The notes beneath the pieces are model-generated. The model searched no databases. It was not told the DNA's origin and worked only from the letters and a program-made list of their open reading frames with translations. A program made the position numbers and the translations under genes. From contig NZ_OY760916.1 of NCBI RefSeq assembly GCF_963664075.1, positions 310,001 to 374,000 on the forward strand: a DNA stretch of 64,000 nucleotides, read 5' to 3'. The stretch comes from an uncultured Desulfobulbus sp. (lineage in GTDB: Bacteria > Desulfobacterota > Desulfobulbia > Desulfobulbales > Desulfobulbaceae). Positions 17,985 through 27,795 of this stretch are shown here, in pieces. The number at the start of each line of letters is the position of its first letter. The stretch's first letter is position 1.

Positions 17985-18983
17985 ATGAACGGACAGAAGG
18001 TCGCAGTTACAGGTGGTGGCGGTTTCATTGGTAAAGCACTGGTGAGATCCTTGCTCGCGCAAGGGGCAGACGTGACCGTTCTGGGCCGTAATCCCTATCC
18101 GGAGTTAGAAAAGCAAGGTGTATACTGCCAGCAAGGCGATATTCAGGATCTGGAATTTCTCAAAAAGGCCTTTTGTGGATGCACCACTGTCTTCCATGTT
18201 GCCGCTAAGGCGGGGATCTGGGGGCCAAAGAAAGAATATTTTGCTATCAATACACAAGGAACGCTCAATGTTTTGCAAGCTTGCAAGGTAAACGGCGTTC
18301 CCAATCTGGTCTATACCTCAACCCCCTCGGTTGTTTTTGACCAACGGGATATCAATTGCGGTGATGAATCACTTCAATATGGCAGCAAACCTCTCTGTCA
18401 CTATGCCGCCTCAAAGATTGCGGCTGAGAAGGCTGTTCTTGCGGCAAACTCAGACCAATTACGTACTCTCGCCATTCGGCCGCATCTTGTCTGGGGGCCC
18501 GGTGATCAGAATCTGATTCCCCGCCTTGTCGAACGCGGGCAAGCAAAAGAATTAAAAATCGTTGGTTCTGGTACCAATAAGGTGGATATCGCCTATATAG
18601 ATAATGTGGTCCACGCCCATATTCTGGCTGCGAAAAATCTCGCGGGGGAGGCTACAGGTGCTGGCCAAGCATTTTTTATAGGGCAAAAGGAACCTGTCAT
18701 GTTGTGGAAGTGGATTAATGAGCTCTTTCTTCAGCTTAATATCGAGCCCATCGACAAACGGGTTCCTTTCCCAATCGCCTATATGGCAGGTGCTCTTTTG
18801 GAACTCTTGGGGACCTTGAGGAAGAAAAATGAGGAGCCCAAAATGACCCGTTTCCTGGCTAACCAGTTGGCCCACTCCCATTGGTTTTCCCATCGCAAGG
18901 CTGAAAAGATCCTTGGCTATAATGAGTTAGTTTCCTCGCGCGAAGGCATGGTCAGACTGATATCCTGGTTACAAAATCGTTAG
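17985..18983 (+). CDS. oleD: OleD-like 2-alkyl-3-ketoacid reductase (extended SDR)
   Basis: The 332-residue protein has the NAD(P) motif GGGGFIG at 10-16 and the catalytic Tyr140 and Lys144 in CHYAASK, as in the 3-beta-hydroxysteroid dehydrogenase/epimerase branch to which OleD belongs. It reduces the keto group made by OleA. The ATG at 17985 has GGAGAGAGG directly upstream; the frame is open back to 17898 but that start would overlap oleC. It is the last gene of the locus; 313 gene-free bases separate it from the atp operon. Confidence 0.9.
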   Translation: MNGQKVAVTGGGGFIGKALVRSLLAQGADVTVLGRNPYPELEKQGVYCQQGDIQDLEFLKKAFCGCTTVFHVAAKAGIWGPKKEYFAINTQGTLNVLQACKVNGVPNLVYTSTPSVVFDQRDINCGDESLQYGSKPLCHYAASKIAAEKAVLAANSDQLRTLAIRPHLVWGPGDQNLIPRLVERGQAKELKIVGSGTNKVDIAYIDNVVHAHILAAKNLAGEATGAGQAFFIGQKEPVMLWKWINELFLQLNIEPIDKRVPFPIAYMAGALLELLGTLRKKNEEPKMTRFLANQLAHSHWFSHRKAEKILGYNELVSSREGMVRLISWLQNR

Positions 18984-19190
18984 TCAGTGTCGTCGCTTTC
19001 TCTCCTCTGTGTTTCCTGTATTTAACTGTTGGCATCAGGGCGGAGATACGCTATTTTTGCGTCGGCTCCCTTGCTCAAAAAGATACCTGTCAGCAAGGGA
19101 TGCGAGGGAGTAAATCTGGTTCTAGCTATGCCTAAAAGAGATGAAAAAGAAGCATAACTGAAAAAACCTATAAATATTATTTAAAAAGAT

Positions 19191-19225
19191 TTGACAGCTC
19201 TTGCAAATTTCAGTAGTTATCCACA
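19191..19225 (+). promoter_or_regulatory. Candidate atp operon promoter overlapped by a DnaA box
   Basis: In the 313-base gap between oleD and the atp genes there is a perfect TTGACA (19191-19196), and 17 bases on TAGTTAT (19214-19220), a weak -10. Overlapping it is TTATCCACA (19217-19225), an exact match to the consensus DnaA box. The first atp ATG is at 19297. Further upstream CCCTTGCT (19068-19075) pairs with AGCAAGGG (19092-19099), but without a T run, so it is not a clear terminator for oleD. Confidence 0.5.
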
Positions 19226-19296
19226 GCGGAAGATGAACCGCCATTCACTTGATTTGGCGGGTAATTGCCATATTATCAGTAATGAGGGGAAGTTAA

Positions 19297-19728
19297 ATGA
19301 TTTCGATTGATGTCACGCTGTTAATGCACATTGTCAACATGATTGTGTTGATGTTTGTCCTCAATGCAATTCTGTACAAACCGGTTCTGGGAATTCTGGA
19401 AAAAAGGGCACAGAAGATCGAATCGCTTAACGGCGAAGTTGCTCAATATGAGCAGAATGCCCAACAGCGGCAAGCAGAGCTTGACCAAAAAATGCGTGAG
19501 GCGAGCACTAAAGCCAAAAAGGCGCTTGATGGCGCTCGTGCTCAGGCTCAGGCCGCTGGTGCTGAGAAGTTGGCGGCTATCCGTACAGAATCTGATGAGA
19601 TGAAAGGCAAGCAACTGGCTGATCTGCGTTCGCAGATTGATGGTGCCAGAAAAGAGCTTGAGGGAAATGCCGCGGGGTTCGCCCAGGCAATGGCAGGAAA
19701 GATACTTGGAAGGAGTCTGGACGCATGA
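19297..19728 (+). CDS. atpF': ATP synthase F0 subunit b-prime
   Basis: This is a 143-residue stator protein: one N-terminal membrane helix (about residues 5-25, then YKPVLGILEKR), followed by a long Ala-, Glu-, Lys- and Gln-rich coiled coil. GGGGAAG lies before the ATG. The next gene overlaps its stop by 4 bases (ATGA). A pair of unlike b subunits (b-prime and b) forms the peripheral stalk, as in many deltaproteobacteria. The a and c subunit genes are not in this window, so the F0 genes are split between loci. Confidence 0.92.
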   Translation: MISIDVTLLMHIVNMIVLMFVLNAILYKPVLGILEKRAQKIESLNGEVAQYEQNAQQRQAELDQKMREASTKAKKALDGARAQAQAAGAEKLAAIRTESDEMKGKQLADLRSQIDGARKELEGNAAGFAQAMAGKILGRSLDA

Positions 19729-20495
19729 GAGCTTGTATCACAACAGTTTTACGGCCGGCATTGCTGGCTATCCTGATCGGTGTTGCGCCGGTGGGGCTTG
19801 CCTTTGCAAGCAACGCTGCTGCTGACGCCCATCAGGAAGTGACGGCGGATGCCCACGCGGCAGCGCCTGCAGCTGCAGGGCACGAAGCAGCTGTTGAAGA
19901 GCACGGCGCTACAACTGACGCCCATGGTGCAGTAGTCGAAGGACACGCTGCAGCTACAGATGCTCACGGCGCAGCCGGTCACGGAGAAGCACACGGAAGC
20001 AATTCACTTTCTCCCGAAAAATTGAAGGACCTGTTCTGGCGGGCAGTGAACTTTCTCGCACTGATCGTTTTGCTGGTCAAGTTCGGTGCTAAACCGATCG
20101 TTTCCGGCTTGAGTGGGCGTCAGCAGCAGATTCGGGAAGAACTTGAGACCCTGACCGCACGCCGCGACGAGGCAGAGGAATCCTTCAAGGAATTCTCCAC
20201 CAAACTCGCTGGTATGGAGCGCGAGATGGACGTCATTGTCGAGAAGGCAATCGCGCAAGCTGAGGTCGAAAAAGAACGTATTCTGGCTGAAGCAGAGAAA
20301 GCAGCTGATGATATCAAGCGCAACGCTGAAGCGGCTGTCGCTGCCGAATTGGAAGATGCCAAGCGGACCTTGCGTGAAGAAGTCGCTGAGCAGGCTGCAG
20401 CCATGGCTGAGGAGTTGATCGTTAAAAATCTGACCCCTGCGGATCAGGTTGCGATCACTGAACAGTATCTTGAAAGAGTGGGTGCGGTACAGTGA
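19725..20495 (+). CDS. atpF: ATP synthase F0 subunit b with signal peptide and His-rich repeats
   Basis: The 256-residue protein is longer than a standard b subunit (about 160). It has a signal-peptide-like N-terminus (1-29, ending LAFASNA), a low-complexity Ala/His segment (30-91) with nine histidines (36, 44, 53, 60, 67, 74, 81, 86, 90), then the usual membrane helix (about 105-120, WRAVNFLALIVLLVKFGAKP) and a coiled coil. Between His60 and His81 the spacing is exactly seven, giving tandem HGAxxDA-type heptads. If the signal peptide is cleaved, the His-rich part would face the periplasm, the correct side for the b N-terminus. It may bind metals or protons. The C-terminal half is ordinary and should contact delta and F1. 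Confidence 0.93.
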   Translation: MRACITTVLRPALLAILIGVAPVGLAFASNAAADAHQEVTADAHAAAPAAAGHEAAVEEHGATTDAHGAVVEGHAAATDAHGAAGHGEAHGSNSLSPEKLKDLFWRAVNFLALIVLLVKFGAKPIVSGLSGRQQQIREELETLTARRDEAEESFKEFSTKLAGMEREMDVIVEKAIAQAEVEKERILAEAEKAADDIKRNAEAAVAAELEDAKRTLREEVAEQAAAMAEELIVKNLTPADQVAITEQYLERVGAVQ

Positions 20496-21040
20496 GACAA
20501 ACTATATTAGCTCGTCGATACGCGAAAGCGCTTTTTTCGCTGGGAAAAGAGCAAAATAAAACAGGTGAATACAGCGAGGTTCTCGCCGTAATCTCTGGGT
20601 TGTATAATGATTCAGATGCGGCTGTGGGCGATGCGTTGAGCAATCCGCTCTATCCGTTGGATGTTCGGCAGAAAGCCATGGCAAAAATCGCTGAGATCGT
20701 TGAGGCCGATGCGATTCTGACCAGCTTTTTGAATCTGCTGATTGAAAAGAAACGTGCCGATATTCTGCCTGATATCGCCCATGAGCTCAAAGTCATGGTT
20801 GATAAAGATCAGAACATCAGTCACGGTTCCATCATTTCCGCCATTGATCTTGACCAGACCTTGCTGGATAAGATTCAGGCAACGTTGGAAAAACTAACAG
20901 GTAATAAGGTTATACTTGAAACCCAGGTCGATCCGTCCATTATAGGCGGGATTATTGCCAAAGTTGGTGATTTGGTGCTGGACGGAAGTATAAAGACGCA
21001 ACTTAATGGATTAAAGGAATCTATCAAGGGGAGAGAATAA
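20492..21040 (+). CDS. atpH: ATP synthase F1 subunit delta
   Basis: The 182-residue protein links the stator to the top of F1. It has the delta/OSCP N-terminal pattern (RYAKALFSLGKEQNK) and the C-terminal DPSIIGGIIAKVGDLVLDGSIKTQL, which is the family signature. It starts at a GTG overlapping the stop of atpF by four bases. It is followed by atpA after 3 bases, in the normal order. Confidence 0.95.
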   Translation: MRQTILARRYAKALFSLGKEQNKTGEYSEVLAVISGLYNDSDAAVGDALSNPLYPLDVRQKAMAKIAEIVEADAILTSFLNLLIEKKRADILPDIAHELKVMVDKDQNISHGSIISAIDLDQTLLDKIQATLEKLTGNKVILETQVDPSIIGGIIAKVGDLVLDGSIKTQLNGLKESIKGRE

Positions 21041-21043
21041 TCA

Positions 21044-22567
21044 ATGCAGATTAAAGCCGAAGAAATCAGCCAGATTATAAAAGATCAGATCGCTGGCTTT
21101 GAGAACGACGTCGACCTGAAGGAAACCGGAACTGTACTTTCTGTTGGTGACGGTATTGCACGTGTATATGGTGTTGAAAACTGTCAGGCCATGGAGCTGC
21201 TTGAGTTCCCCGGCGGTATTTTTGGACTGGCACTCAACCTTGAGGAAGACAACGTTGGTTGCGCTATCCTCGGTGACGTTCGCGACATTAAAGAAGGTGA
21301 CATCGTCAAACGTACCGGTCGTATCGCTGAGGTACCCGTTGGTCCTGAGATGGAAGGCCGCGTTGTTGACGGTATCGGCCAGGCCATTGACGGTAAAGGC
21401 CCGATCGATGCTAAAGAGAGCCGCAAAATTGAGGTTCTTGCCCCTGGTGTTATTGCACGTAAAGGTGTTCACGAGCCGTGCTACACCGGTGCCAAAGCTG
21501 TTGACGCTATGACCCCGGTTGGTAAGGGACAGCGTGAGCTGGTTATTGGTGACCGCCAGATTGGTAAGACTGCTCTCTGCGTTGACGCCATCATCGCTCA
21601 GAAAAACACCGATGTACACTGTATCTACGTTGCTATCGGACAGAAAAAATCCACCGTTGCCCTGGTTGTTGAAGCCCTGCGTAAACACGGTGCCATGGAA
21701 TACACCACCGTTGTTGCCGCCTGTGCCTCCGATCCTGCACCTATGCAGTATGTATCTGCATTTGCCGGTTGCGCCATGGGTGAGTACTTCCGTGACAAAG
21801 GTGAGCATGCACTGATCATCTACGATGACCTCTCCAAACAGGCTGTTGCTTATCGTGAGCTCTCCCTGCTGCTCCGTCGTCCTCCGGGACGTGAGGCCTA
21901 CCCTGGTGATATTTTCTTCAACCACTCCCGTCTGCTTGAGCGCGCTGCGAAAGTAAGTGACGAGCTGGGTGCTGGTTCGCTCACCGCTCTGCCGATCATT
22001 GAGACCCAGGCCGGTGACGTTTCCGCCTTTATTCCGACCAACGTTATCTCCATTACCGACGGTCAGGTATACCTTGAGCCGAACCTGTTCTTCGCTGGTG
22101 TTCGCCCCGCGATCAACGTTGGTCTCTCCGTATCCCGCGTTGGTGGTTCCGCGCAGGTTAAAGCCATGAAACAGGTTGCAGGTACCCTGCGCCTTGACCT
22201 GGCTCAGTATCGTGAGCTCGCAGCCTTCGCAAGCTTCGGTTCTGATCTTGATTCTGCAACCCAGGCTCAGCTGACCCGTGGTGAGCGTCTGGTTGAGATC
22301 CTTAAACAGCCTCAGTACCAACCGCTGCCCATGGAAAAACAGGTAACCATCATTTTTGCTGGTACCAAAGGTTTCCTTGATAAATTCCCGGTAGATACCT
22401 TGGCTGATTACGAGCAGGAAATGTACAGCTACATCGAGACCAACGAGCCTTCTATCTTCACTGAGCTTGCCGAAAAACAGGTAATCACTCCTGAGCTCGA
22501 AGAGAAAATGAAGAAAACTCTGGCAACCTTCGGTGAAACTTTCAAGGCAACCAAGGGCCTGAACTGA
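21044..22567 (+). CDS. atpA: ATP synthase F1 subunit alpha
   Basis: The 507-residue non-catalytic nucleotide-binding subunit has the P-loop [15 protein letters not shown] near residue 170 and the alpha/beta family signature [17 protein letters not shown] near 347. Length and order are standard. The start follows GGGGAGAGAA. Codon use is strongly biased (GTT, GGT, CTG), as expected of a highly expressed gene. Confidence 0.98.
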   Translation: MQIKAEEISQIIKDQIAGFENDVDLKETGTVLSVGDGIARVYGVENCQAMELLEFPGGIFGLALNLEEDNVGCAILGDVRDIKEGDIVKRTGRIAEVPVGPEMEGRVVDGIGQAIDGKGPIDAKESRKIEVLAPGVIARKGVHEPCYTGAKAVDAMTPVGKGQRELVIGDRQIGKTALCVDAIIAQKNTDVHCIYVAIGQKKSTVALVVEALRKHGAMEYTTVVAACASDPAPMQYVSAFAGCAMGEYFRDKGEHALIIYDDLSKQAVAYRELSLLLRRPPGREAYPGDIFFNHSRLLERAAKVSDELGAGSLTALPIIETQAGDVSAFIPTNVISITDGQVYLEPNLFFAGVRPAINVGLSVSRVGGSAQVKAMKQVAGTLRLDLAQYRELAAFASFGSDLDSATQAQLTRGERLVEILKQPQYQPLPMEKQVTIIFAGTKGFLDKFPVDTLADYEQEMYSYIETNEPSIFTELAEKQVITPELEEKMKKTLATFGETFKATKGLN

Positions 22568-22585
22568 GCACAAGGGTAAATTCTT

Positions 22586-23464
22586 ATGCCTGGATTAAAG
22601 GACGTTAAAGATAAAATTACCGGCGTGAAGAAAACCGCGCAGATTACCAAGGCCATGAACATGGTGGCCTCGGCTAAATTGCGCGGTGCCCAGGAGAAGA
22701 TGGAACGCTTCCGTCCCTATGCTGGAAAATTCGCCGAAGCTATGAGCGACTTGTCCGGCGGTATGGAAAGCGCTGACCTTCCTCTGATGGAAGTCCGCGA
22801 GGTTAAATCGGTTGAGATCGTTGTTGTGACCTCTGACCGTGGCTTGTGCGGTAGCTTCAACGCCAATATTATAAAAACAGCTGAAAAGCTGAAAAAGAAA
22901 TACGAAGCTGAAGGCAAGAAAGTCAGCTTTGTAACTGTGGGAAAAAAAGGACAGCAGGTTCTGAAAAAATCAGGGGCTGTGCGTAAATCCTTTAACGATA
23001 TCATGGGTTCGTTCCAGATGTACAATGCCCGTGAGATCTCCCAGGACATCACCGAGGCCTTCCTTGCCGGTGAGAGTGATCAGGTGGACATCGTCTACGG
23101 TAAATTCATCTCCGTTGGTATTCAACGCCCGGAAGTTGAAGAGCTGCTGCCGATCAAACCCCTGGCCTCTGAGGAGGATGCACCTCAGGAAACAACTGGC
23201 GCAACAGGATCCTACACCTACGAGCCGGATCCCAATGAGATTATGGAAGTCCTGCTTCCTCTCTATCTCAATGTTCAAATCTACCATGCCATGCTGGAAG
23301 TTGGTGCCTCTGAACATGCTGCTCGAATGACAGCCATGGACAATGCGACCAAAGCTTGTAAAGACATGATCACTGATTTGACACAGTTGTACAACAAAGC
23401 CCGCCAGGCTGCCGTTACCGGCGAATTGATGGATATCGTTGGTGGTGCTGAGGCGTTGAAATAA
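22586..23464 (+). CDS. atpG: ATP synthase F1 subunit gamma
   Basis: The 292-residue central rotor shaft has the typical N-terminal coiled coil MPGLKDVKDKITGVKKTAQITKAMNMVASAKL and the C-terminal helix TAMDNATKACKDMITDLTQLYNKARQAAVTGEL... ending in GGAEAL. The SDRGLCGSFN signature is at about residue 86. It sits between alpha and beta as usual. Confidence 0.97.
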   Translation: MPGLKDVKDKITGVKKTAQITKAMNMVASAKLRGAQEKMERFRPYAGKFAEAMSDLSGGMESADLPLMEVREVKSVEIVVVTSDRGLCGSFNANIIKTAEKLKKKYEAEGKKVSFVTVGKKGQQVLKKSGAVRKSFNDIMGSFQMYNAREISQDITEAFLAGESDQVDIVYGKFISVGIQRPEVEELLPIKPLASEEDAPQETTGATGSYTYEPDPNEIMEVLLPLYLNVQIYHAMLEVGASEHAARMTAMDNATKACKDMITDLTQLYNKARQAAVTGELMDIVGGAEALK

Positions 23465-23495
23465 TATTCATACCGAATGGTATTTTAAAGTTTAG

Positions 23496-24932
<1,437 letters not shown>

Positions 24933-24962
24933 TCCTTTACCCTTTAATCAGAGGTACGAGCA

Positions 24963-25379
24963 ATGGCGCAAATTCAATTAGAAGTTGTAACCCCAAGCGG
25001 AGCGGTTGTCAGTGAGGATGTCGACATCGTCACTGCGCCCGGTGTGGGTGGTGAGTTTGGTGTACTTGCCAATCATGCTCCTTTTTTAAGTACTATTAAA
25101 ACCGGTACACTGACCTTTAAAAAGGACCGTGTAGCGAAATATCTGATGGTGACCGGCGGTTTTACCGAGGTATCCAATAACAAAATCACCTTCCTTGTTG
25201 AGGGAGCTGAGTTTGGTAATGATATCGATGTAGAACGTGCCATGCAGGCCAAAGAGCGTGCTGAAAAGCGCCTCAACCAGGCTCAGCAGGCCACAGAGAA
25301 AGTCAATCGTGTTCGTGCTGAAGCTGCCCTCCAACGGGCGATGGCACGACTGAGAACAGCAGAGTTGTCTCGTAGTTGA
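24963..25379 (+). CDS. atpC: ATP synthase F1 subunit epsilon
   Basis: The 138-residue protein has the beta-sandwich N-terminal domain (with [19 protein letters not shown]) and the C-terminal two-helix domain ([17 protein letters not shown]...) that can inhibit F1. It is the last gene of the operon and is followed within 25 bases by a strong terminator. Confidence 0.96.
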   Translation: MAQIQLEVVTPSGAVVSEDVDIVTAPGVGGEFGVLANHAPFLSTIKTGTLTFKKDRVAKYLMVTGGFTEVSNNKITFLVEGAEFGNDIDVERAMQAKERAEKRLNQAQQATEKVNRVRAEAALQRAMARLRTAELSRS

Positions 25380-25400
25380 TTCTCAACACCGCGATAGATG

Positions 25401-25434
25401 AAAAAACCGCCTCGTTTGAGGCGGTTTTTTTTTT
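25401..25434 (+). terminator. Intrinsic terminator of the atp operon
   Basis: AAAAAACCGCCTC pairs with GAGGCGGTTTTTT around a GTTT loop, followed by a run of ten T. The symmetric A and T tracts mean it could also stop transcription arriving from the right. Confidence 0.95.
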
Positions 25435-25695
25435 GCCCTGTAGAAAACCTGTTTTTTTTATGGCTACCCAGCCTAGTAAGTATGCTTGCTAATTCTTCAG
25501 GAGCTCTCTTGAACCTATCTGAGATAATGAACCATCTTATACTTTACTCATATTTATGTGTAGACGGTCATTCATGACAGCGTCGCCTATGAGAGTGAGG
25601 ATGGTTGTGAGGTGAATGACGTAACGCCCTTTGCTGAGATTTATCTTTGCAAAGAGGTAGCGAACGAAAAAGTGAGAGATAACTAATGAGGACTG
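25435..25695. other. Gene-free stretch between atp terminator and amidase
   Basis: Between two convergent genes (gap 25380-25695) I see no gene. There is an inverted repeat GTCATTCA (25567-25574) with TGAATGAC (25613-25620), separated by 38 bases and without a T run, so it is not a standard terminator for the amidase gene. Confidence 0.4.
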
Positions 25696-27495
25696 CTAAT
25701 ACAGACGTACTGCAGCCTGATGGTGATCGACGTAAGCAACAATACCGTTAGCTAACTGCCGGGCAAGCCGCTGTAAATGAGCGCTGTTTTTGAGCAATCT
25801 GGCCTCACTTGGGTTAGAAATAAAGGTAAGTTCCGCCAGGATAGCAGGCATTTCAGCGCCAATAAGCACATAAAACGGAGCCTGTTTTACCCCCAAATTT
25901 TTCGGGCGATACGTGTGTGAAAAGCCTTTGATTAAATTATTTTGAACAAACCGTGCCAGGCGTGATGACTCATCAATCTTAGAGTTATTCATGAGTGAGG
26001 CCAGAATATCCTGTAACTCACCAAAGGAATGGGTTGATGAGGCATTTTCGAGCGCTGCGACACGCATTGCATCGGCATCAGTAGCCAAGTTGAGAAAGTA
26101 GGTCTCTATACCTGAGTTACTTTGATCAGTATGTGCGTTGATATGGATGGAGACAAAGAGATCTGCCTTTTGATGGTTGGCAATTTCAATTCTTTGTTCC
26201 AAGGGGATATACACATCCTCGGTGCGTGTCAACAGAACCTGGTAATGAAAATCTTCTCGAAGGATCGTTGCCAGTTTTTGGGCAATTTGCAGTACGATGT
26301 CCTTTTCCTTCAGGCCATGTGCCATGGCTCCTGGATCCTTCCCGCCATGCCCGGGATCAATGACTATGGTTTTGATTCCCAGGCCCAACTGCTGTGTTAA
26401 GGAGAGCGGTTCTTGCTGTAATTTGATGTGAGGATGAGGTCCAGTAGGACCATATTTTTTCATGTCAGCAAGAAGCGGAATAATAGCCTGATCAAGGTCA
26501 TTTTCAGCAACAGTCTTTTCAGCCTGAACGTTGCTTTCTTTTTTAGGCAATGTCATGTTTGAATCGTCTTTTAGGCTTTTCTCCTGCCCATATAAGTCGA
26601 CTACCAGGCGAAAGGGATTATGTAAAGTGAAGGTTTTATACTCCTTGTATGCATTAAGCCCTAGCTGAAACACAACTTCTCCACGATGAGTGTCCTCTAT
26701 CTGAACCTGGTGCAACAAGCCTTTGCTGAATTTTTGTACCTGTTTCACCCCAGAAGCGAGGGCTGAGGGGGTAAGGTGTATAGTGATACTTTCATCGGTC
26801 TGTTTGACCTGGTAATCGAGCTGTGGCTCTGCGCTGATTACAACGCGTGCATAGTTATCAGAAATCCAGAATGATGTTTTTGTGATGTGAGCAAGGGGAG
26901 GGGGGGCTTTGGGTACTCTCTGACTCAGGGATTGATCTTCATCCGCAGTTACAGCGGGTTGAGACAAAACTTGTTTGGATTGATTTTTTGTTGAGACCTG
27001 AGGGGCGTTTTTGGATGAGAAAACCTGCTCTGACCTGGAAACACCCTTTTTTTGCGAGAGAAGATCCGCTTGATGCTGGGCATCATCACTCCGTTGGTGG
27101 TGCGGATACAGGTGTACGAGTTGGAGAAATTTAGCTTCTGCTTGTCTCCTGTAGCTTTCACTCTTGAACCGGACTGCCATCAACTGGTAGGTGCGGGCCT
27201 GCAGATAGAGGCTTTCCTGGCCAAGCTCTGTCTCTGGGGTTTTCTGAAAAAGCTCCCCGAATTGTGCAGCTATTTGTTCCCAGGACGTTGAATTATCTTG
27301 GTGGGGGGTACTTATAAGGAGGCGAGCAAGTTTTTTTTGGGTCGAATCGAACAGTTGCTCTAATGGTTGATTAGGCTGTTCTTTGATGGCAGCGATCGCG
27401 GTGACATGAGAATGAGCTTGGCTCTGTAGTGGAGTAACCAGGAGCCATAGACTAGAAAGAAATGCAATGAGGCAAGTCGAACGCAAATATTTCAC
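25696..27495 (-). CDS. Periplasmic N-acetylmuramoyl-L-alanine amidase (AmiC-type)
   Basis: The 599-residue protein has a signal peptide (1-27, cut near SQAHS), a helical region with TPR-like repeats and many Gln (about 30-200), an AMIN domain (about 205-310) that targets the septum or peptidoglycan, and a C-terminal Amidase_3 domain (about 380-595). The zinc ligands are visible: His in DPGHGGKDPGA, Glu in KEKDIVL, His in SIHINAH, and the catalytic Glu in AILAELTFISN. It would cut the amide bond between MurNAc and the stem peptide during cell separation. The long N-terminal part resembles a tol-pal YbgF-like helical spacer, unlike E. coli AmiC. It stands 300 bases downstream of mutS. Confidence 0.93.
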   Translation of the reverse strand: MKYLRSTCLIAFLSSLWLLVTPLQSQAHSHVTAIAAIKEQPNQPLEQLFDSTQKKLARLLISTPHQDNSTSWEQIAAQFGELFQKTPETELGQESLYLQARTYQLMAVRFKSESYRRQAEAKFLQLVHLYPHHQRSDDAQHQADLLSQKKGVSRSEQVFSSKNAPQVSTKNQSKQVLSQPAVTADEDQSLSQRVPKAPPPLAHITKTSFWISDNYARVVISAEPQLDYQVKQTDESITIHLTPSALASGVKQVQKFSKGLLHQVQIEDTHRGEVVFQLGLNAYKEYKTFTLHNPFRLVVDLYGQEKSLKDDSNMTLPKKESNVQAEKTVAENDLDQAIIPLLADMKKYGPTGPHPHIKLQQEPLSLTQQLGLGIKTIVIDPGHGGKDPGAMAHGLKEKDIVLQIAQKLATILREDFHYQVLLTRTEDVYIPLEQRIEIANHQKADLFVSIHINAHTDQSNSGIETYFLNLATDADAMRVAALENASSTHSFGELQDILASLMNNSKIDESSRLARFVQNNLIKGFSHTYRPKNLGVKQAPFYVLIGAEMPAILAELTFISNPSEARLLKNSAHLQRLARQLANGIVAYVDHHQAAVRLY

Positions 27496-27795
27496 GGTTC
27501 AAGGATATGTACACGCATTAATCGCATTGTATTCTCAAAAGAAAGAGCACTGAAGAATAAAATTCGTTTCTCTACCATGGCACTATAGCCGATTTTATTT
27601 GCAGAGTAAAAGAAATTGTACTTTTCGAGATGGTGAAGAATAAAAAATTGAATCCATCCTGTTTAAAAGGGGTTGAGTGATTAAAAAAATTTAACCAACT
27701 TCCTCAATTGAGGCCAGGGAGTGGTTTTGAGCCCGTTTGGTTGAAGCGTACTTCAGCCTTATTTTTGCTATGGGATTGACAAAACTACCTAGGTC
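27496..27795. other. Gene-free stretch upstream of the amidase gene
   Basis: This 300-base AT-rich gap lies between the end of mutS and the start of the amidase, both on the minus strand. It contains a perfect 12-base palindrome CCTCAATTGAGG (27702-27713), a possible operator, and no recognisable terminator for mutS. I cannot pick a convincing promoter. Confidence 0.4.

Noticed and set aside
19068..19099. Inverted repeat after oleD as its terminator
   Set aside because: The 8-base stem has a 16-base loop and no T run, so it is not a convincing intrinsic terminator.
19902..19985. Tandem units that might be taken as a CRISPR array or VNTR
   Set aside because: The units are 21 bases, degenerate, in frame, and encode His heptads within atpF; there are no spacers.
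21041..22573. Long antisense reading frame (510 codons) opposite atpA
   Set aside because: It mirrors atpA codon bias in a highly expressed gene, has no protein motif and no ribosome-binding site. The same holds for the antisense frames opposite atpD (23520-24845), acs (2882-4312), alaS and the SNF2 gene (59954-61834).
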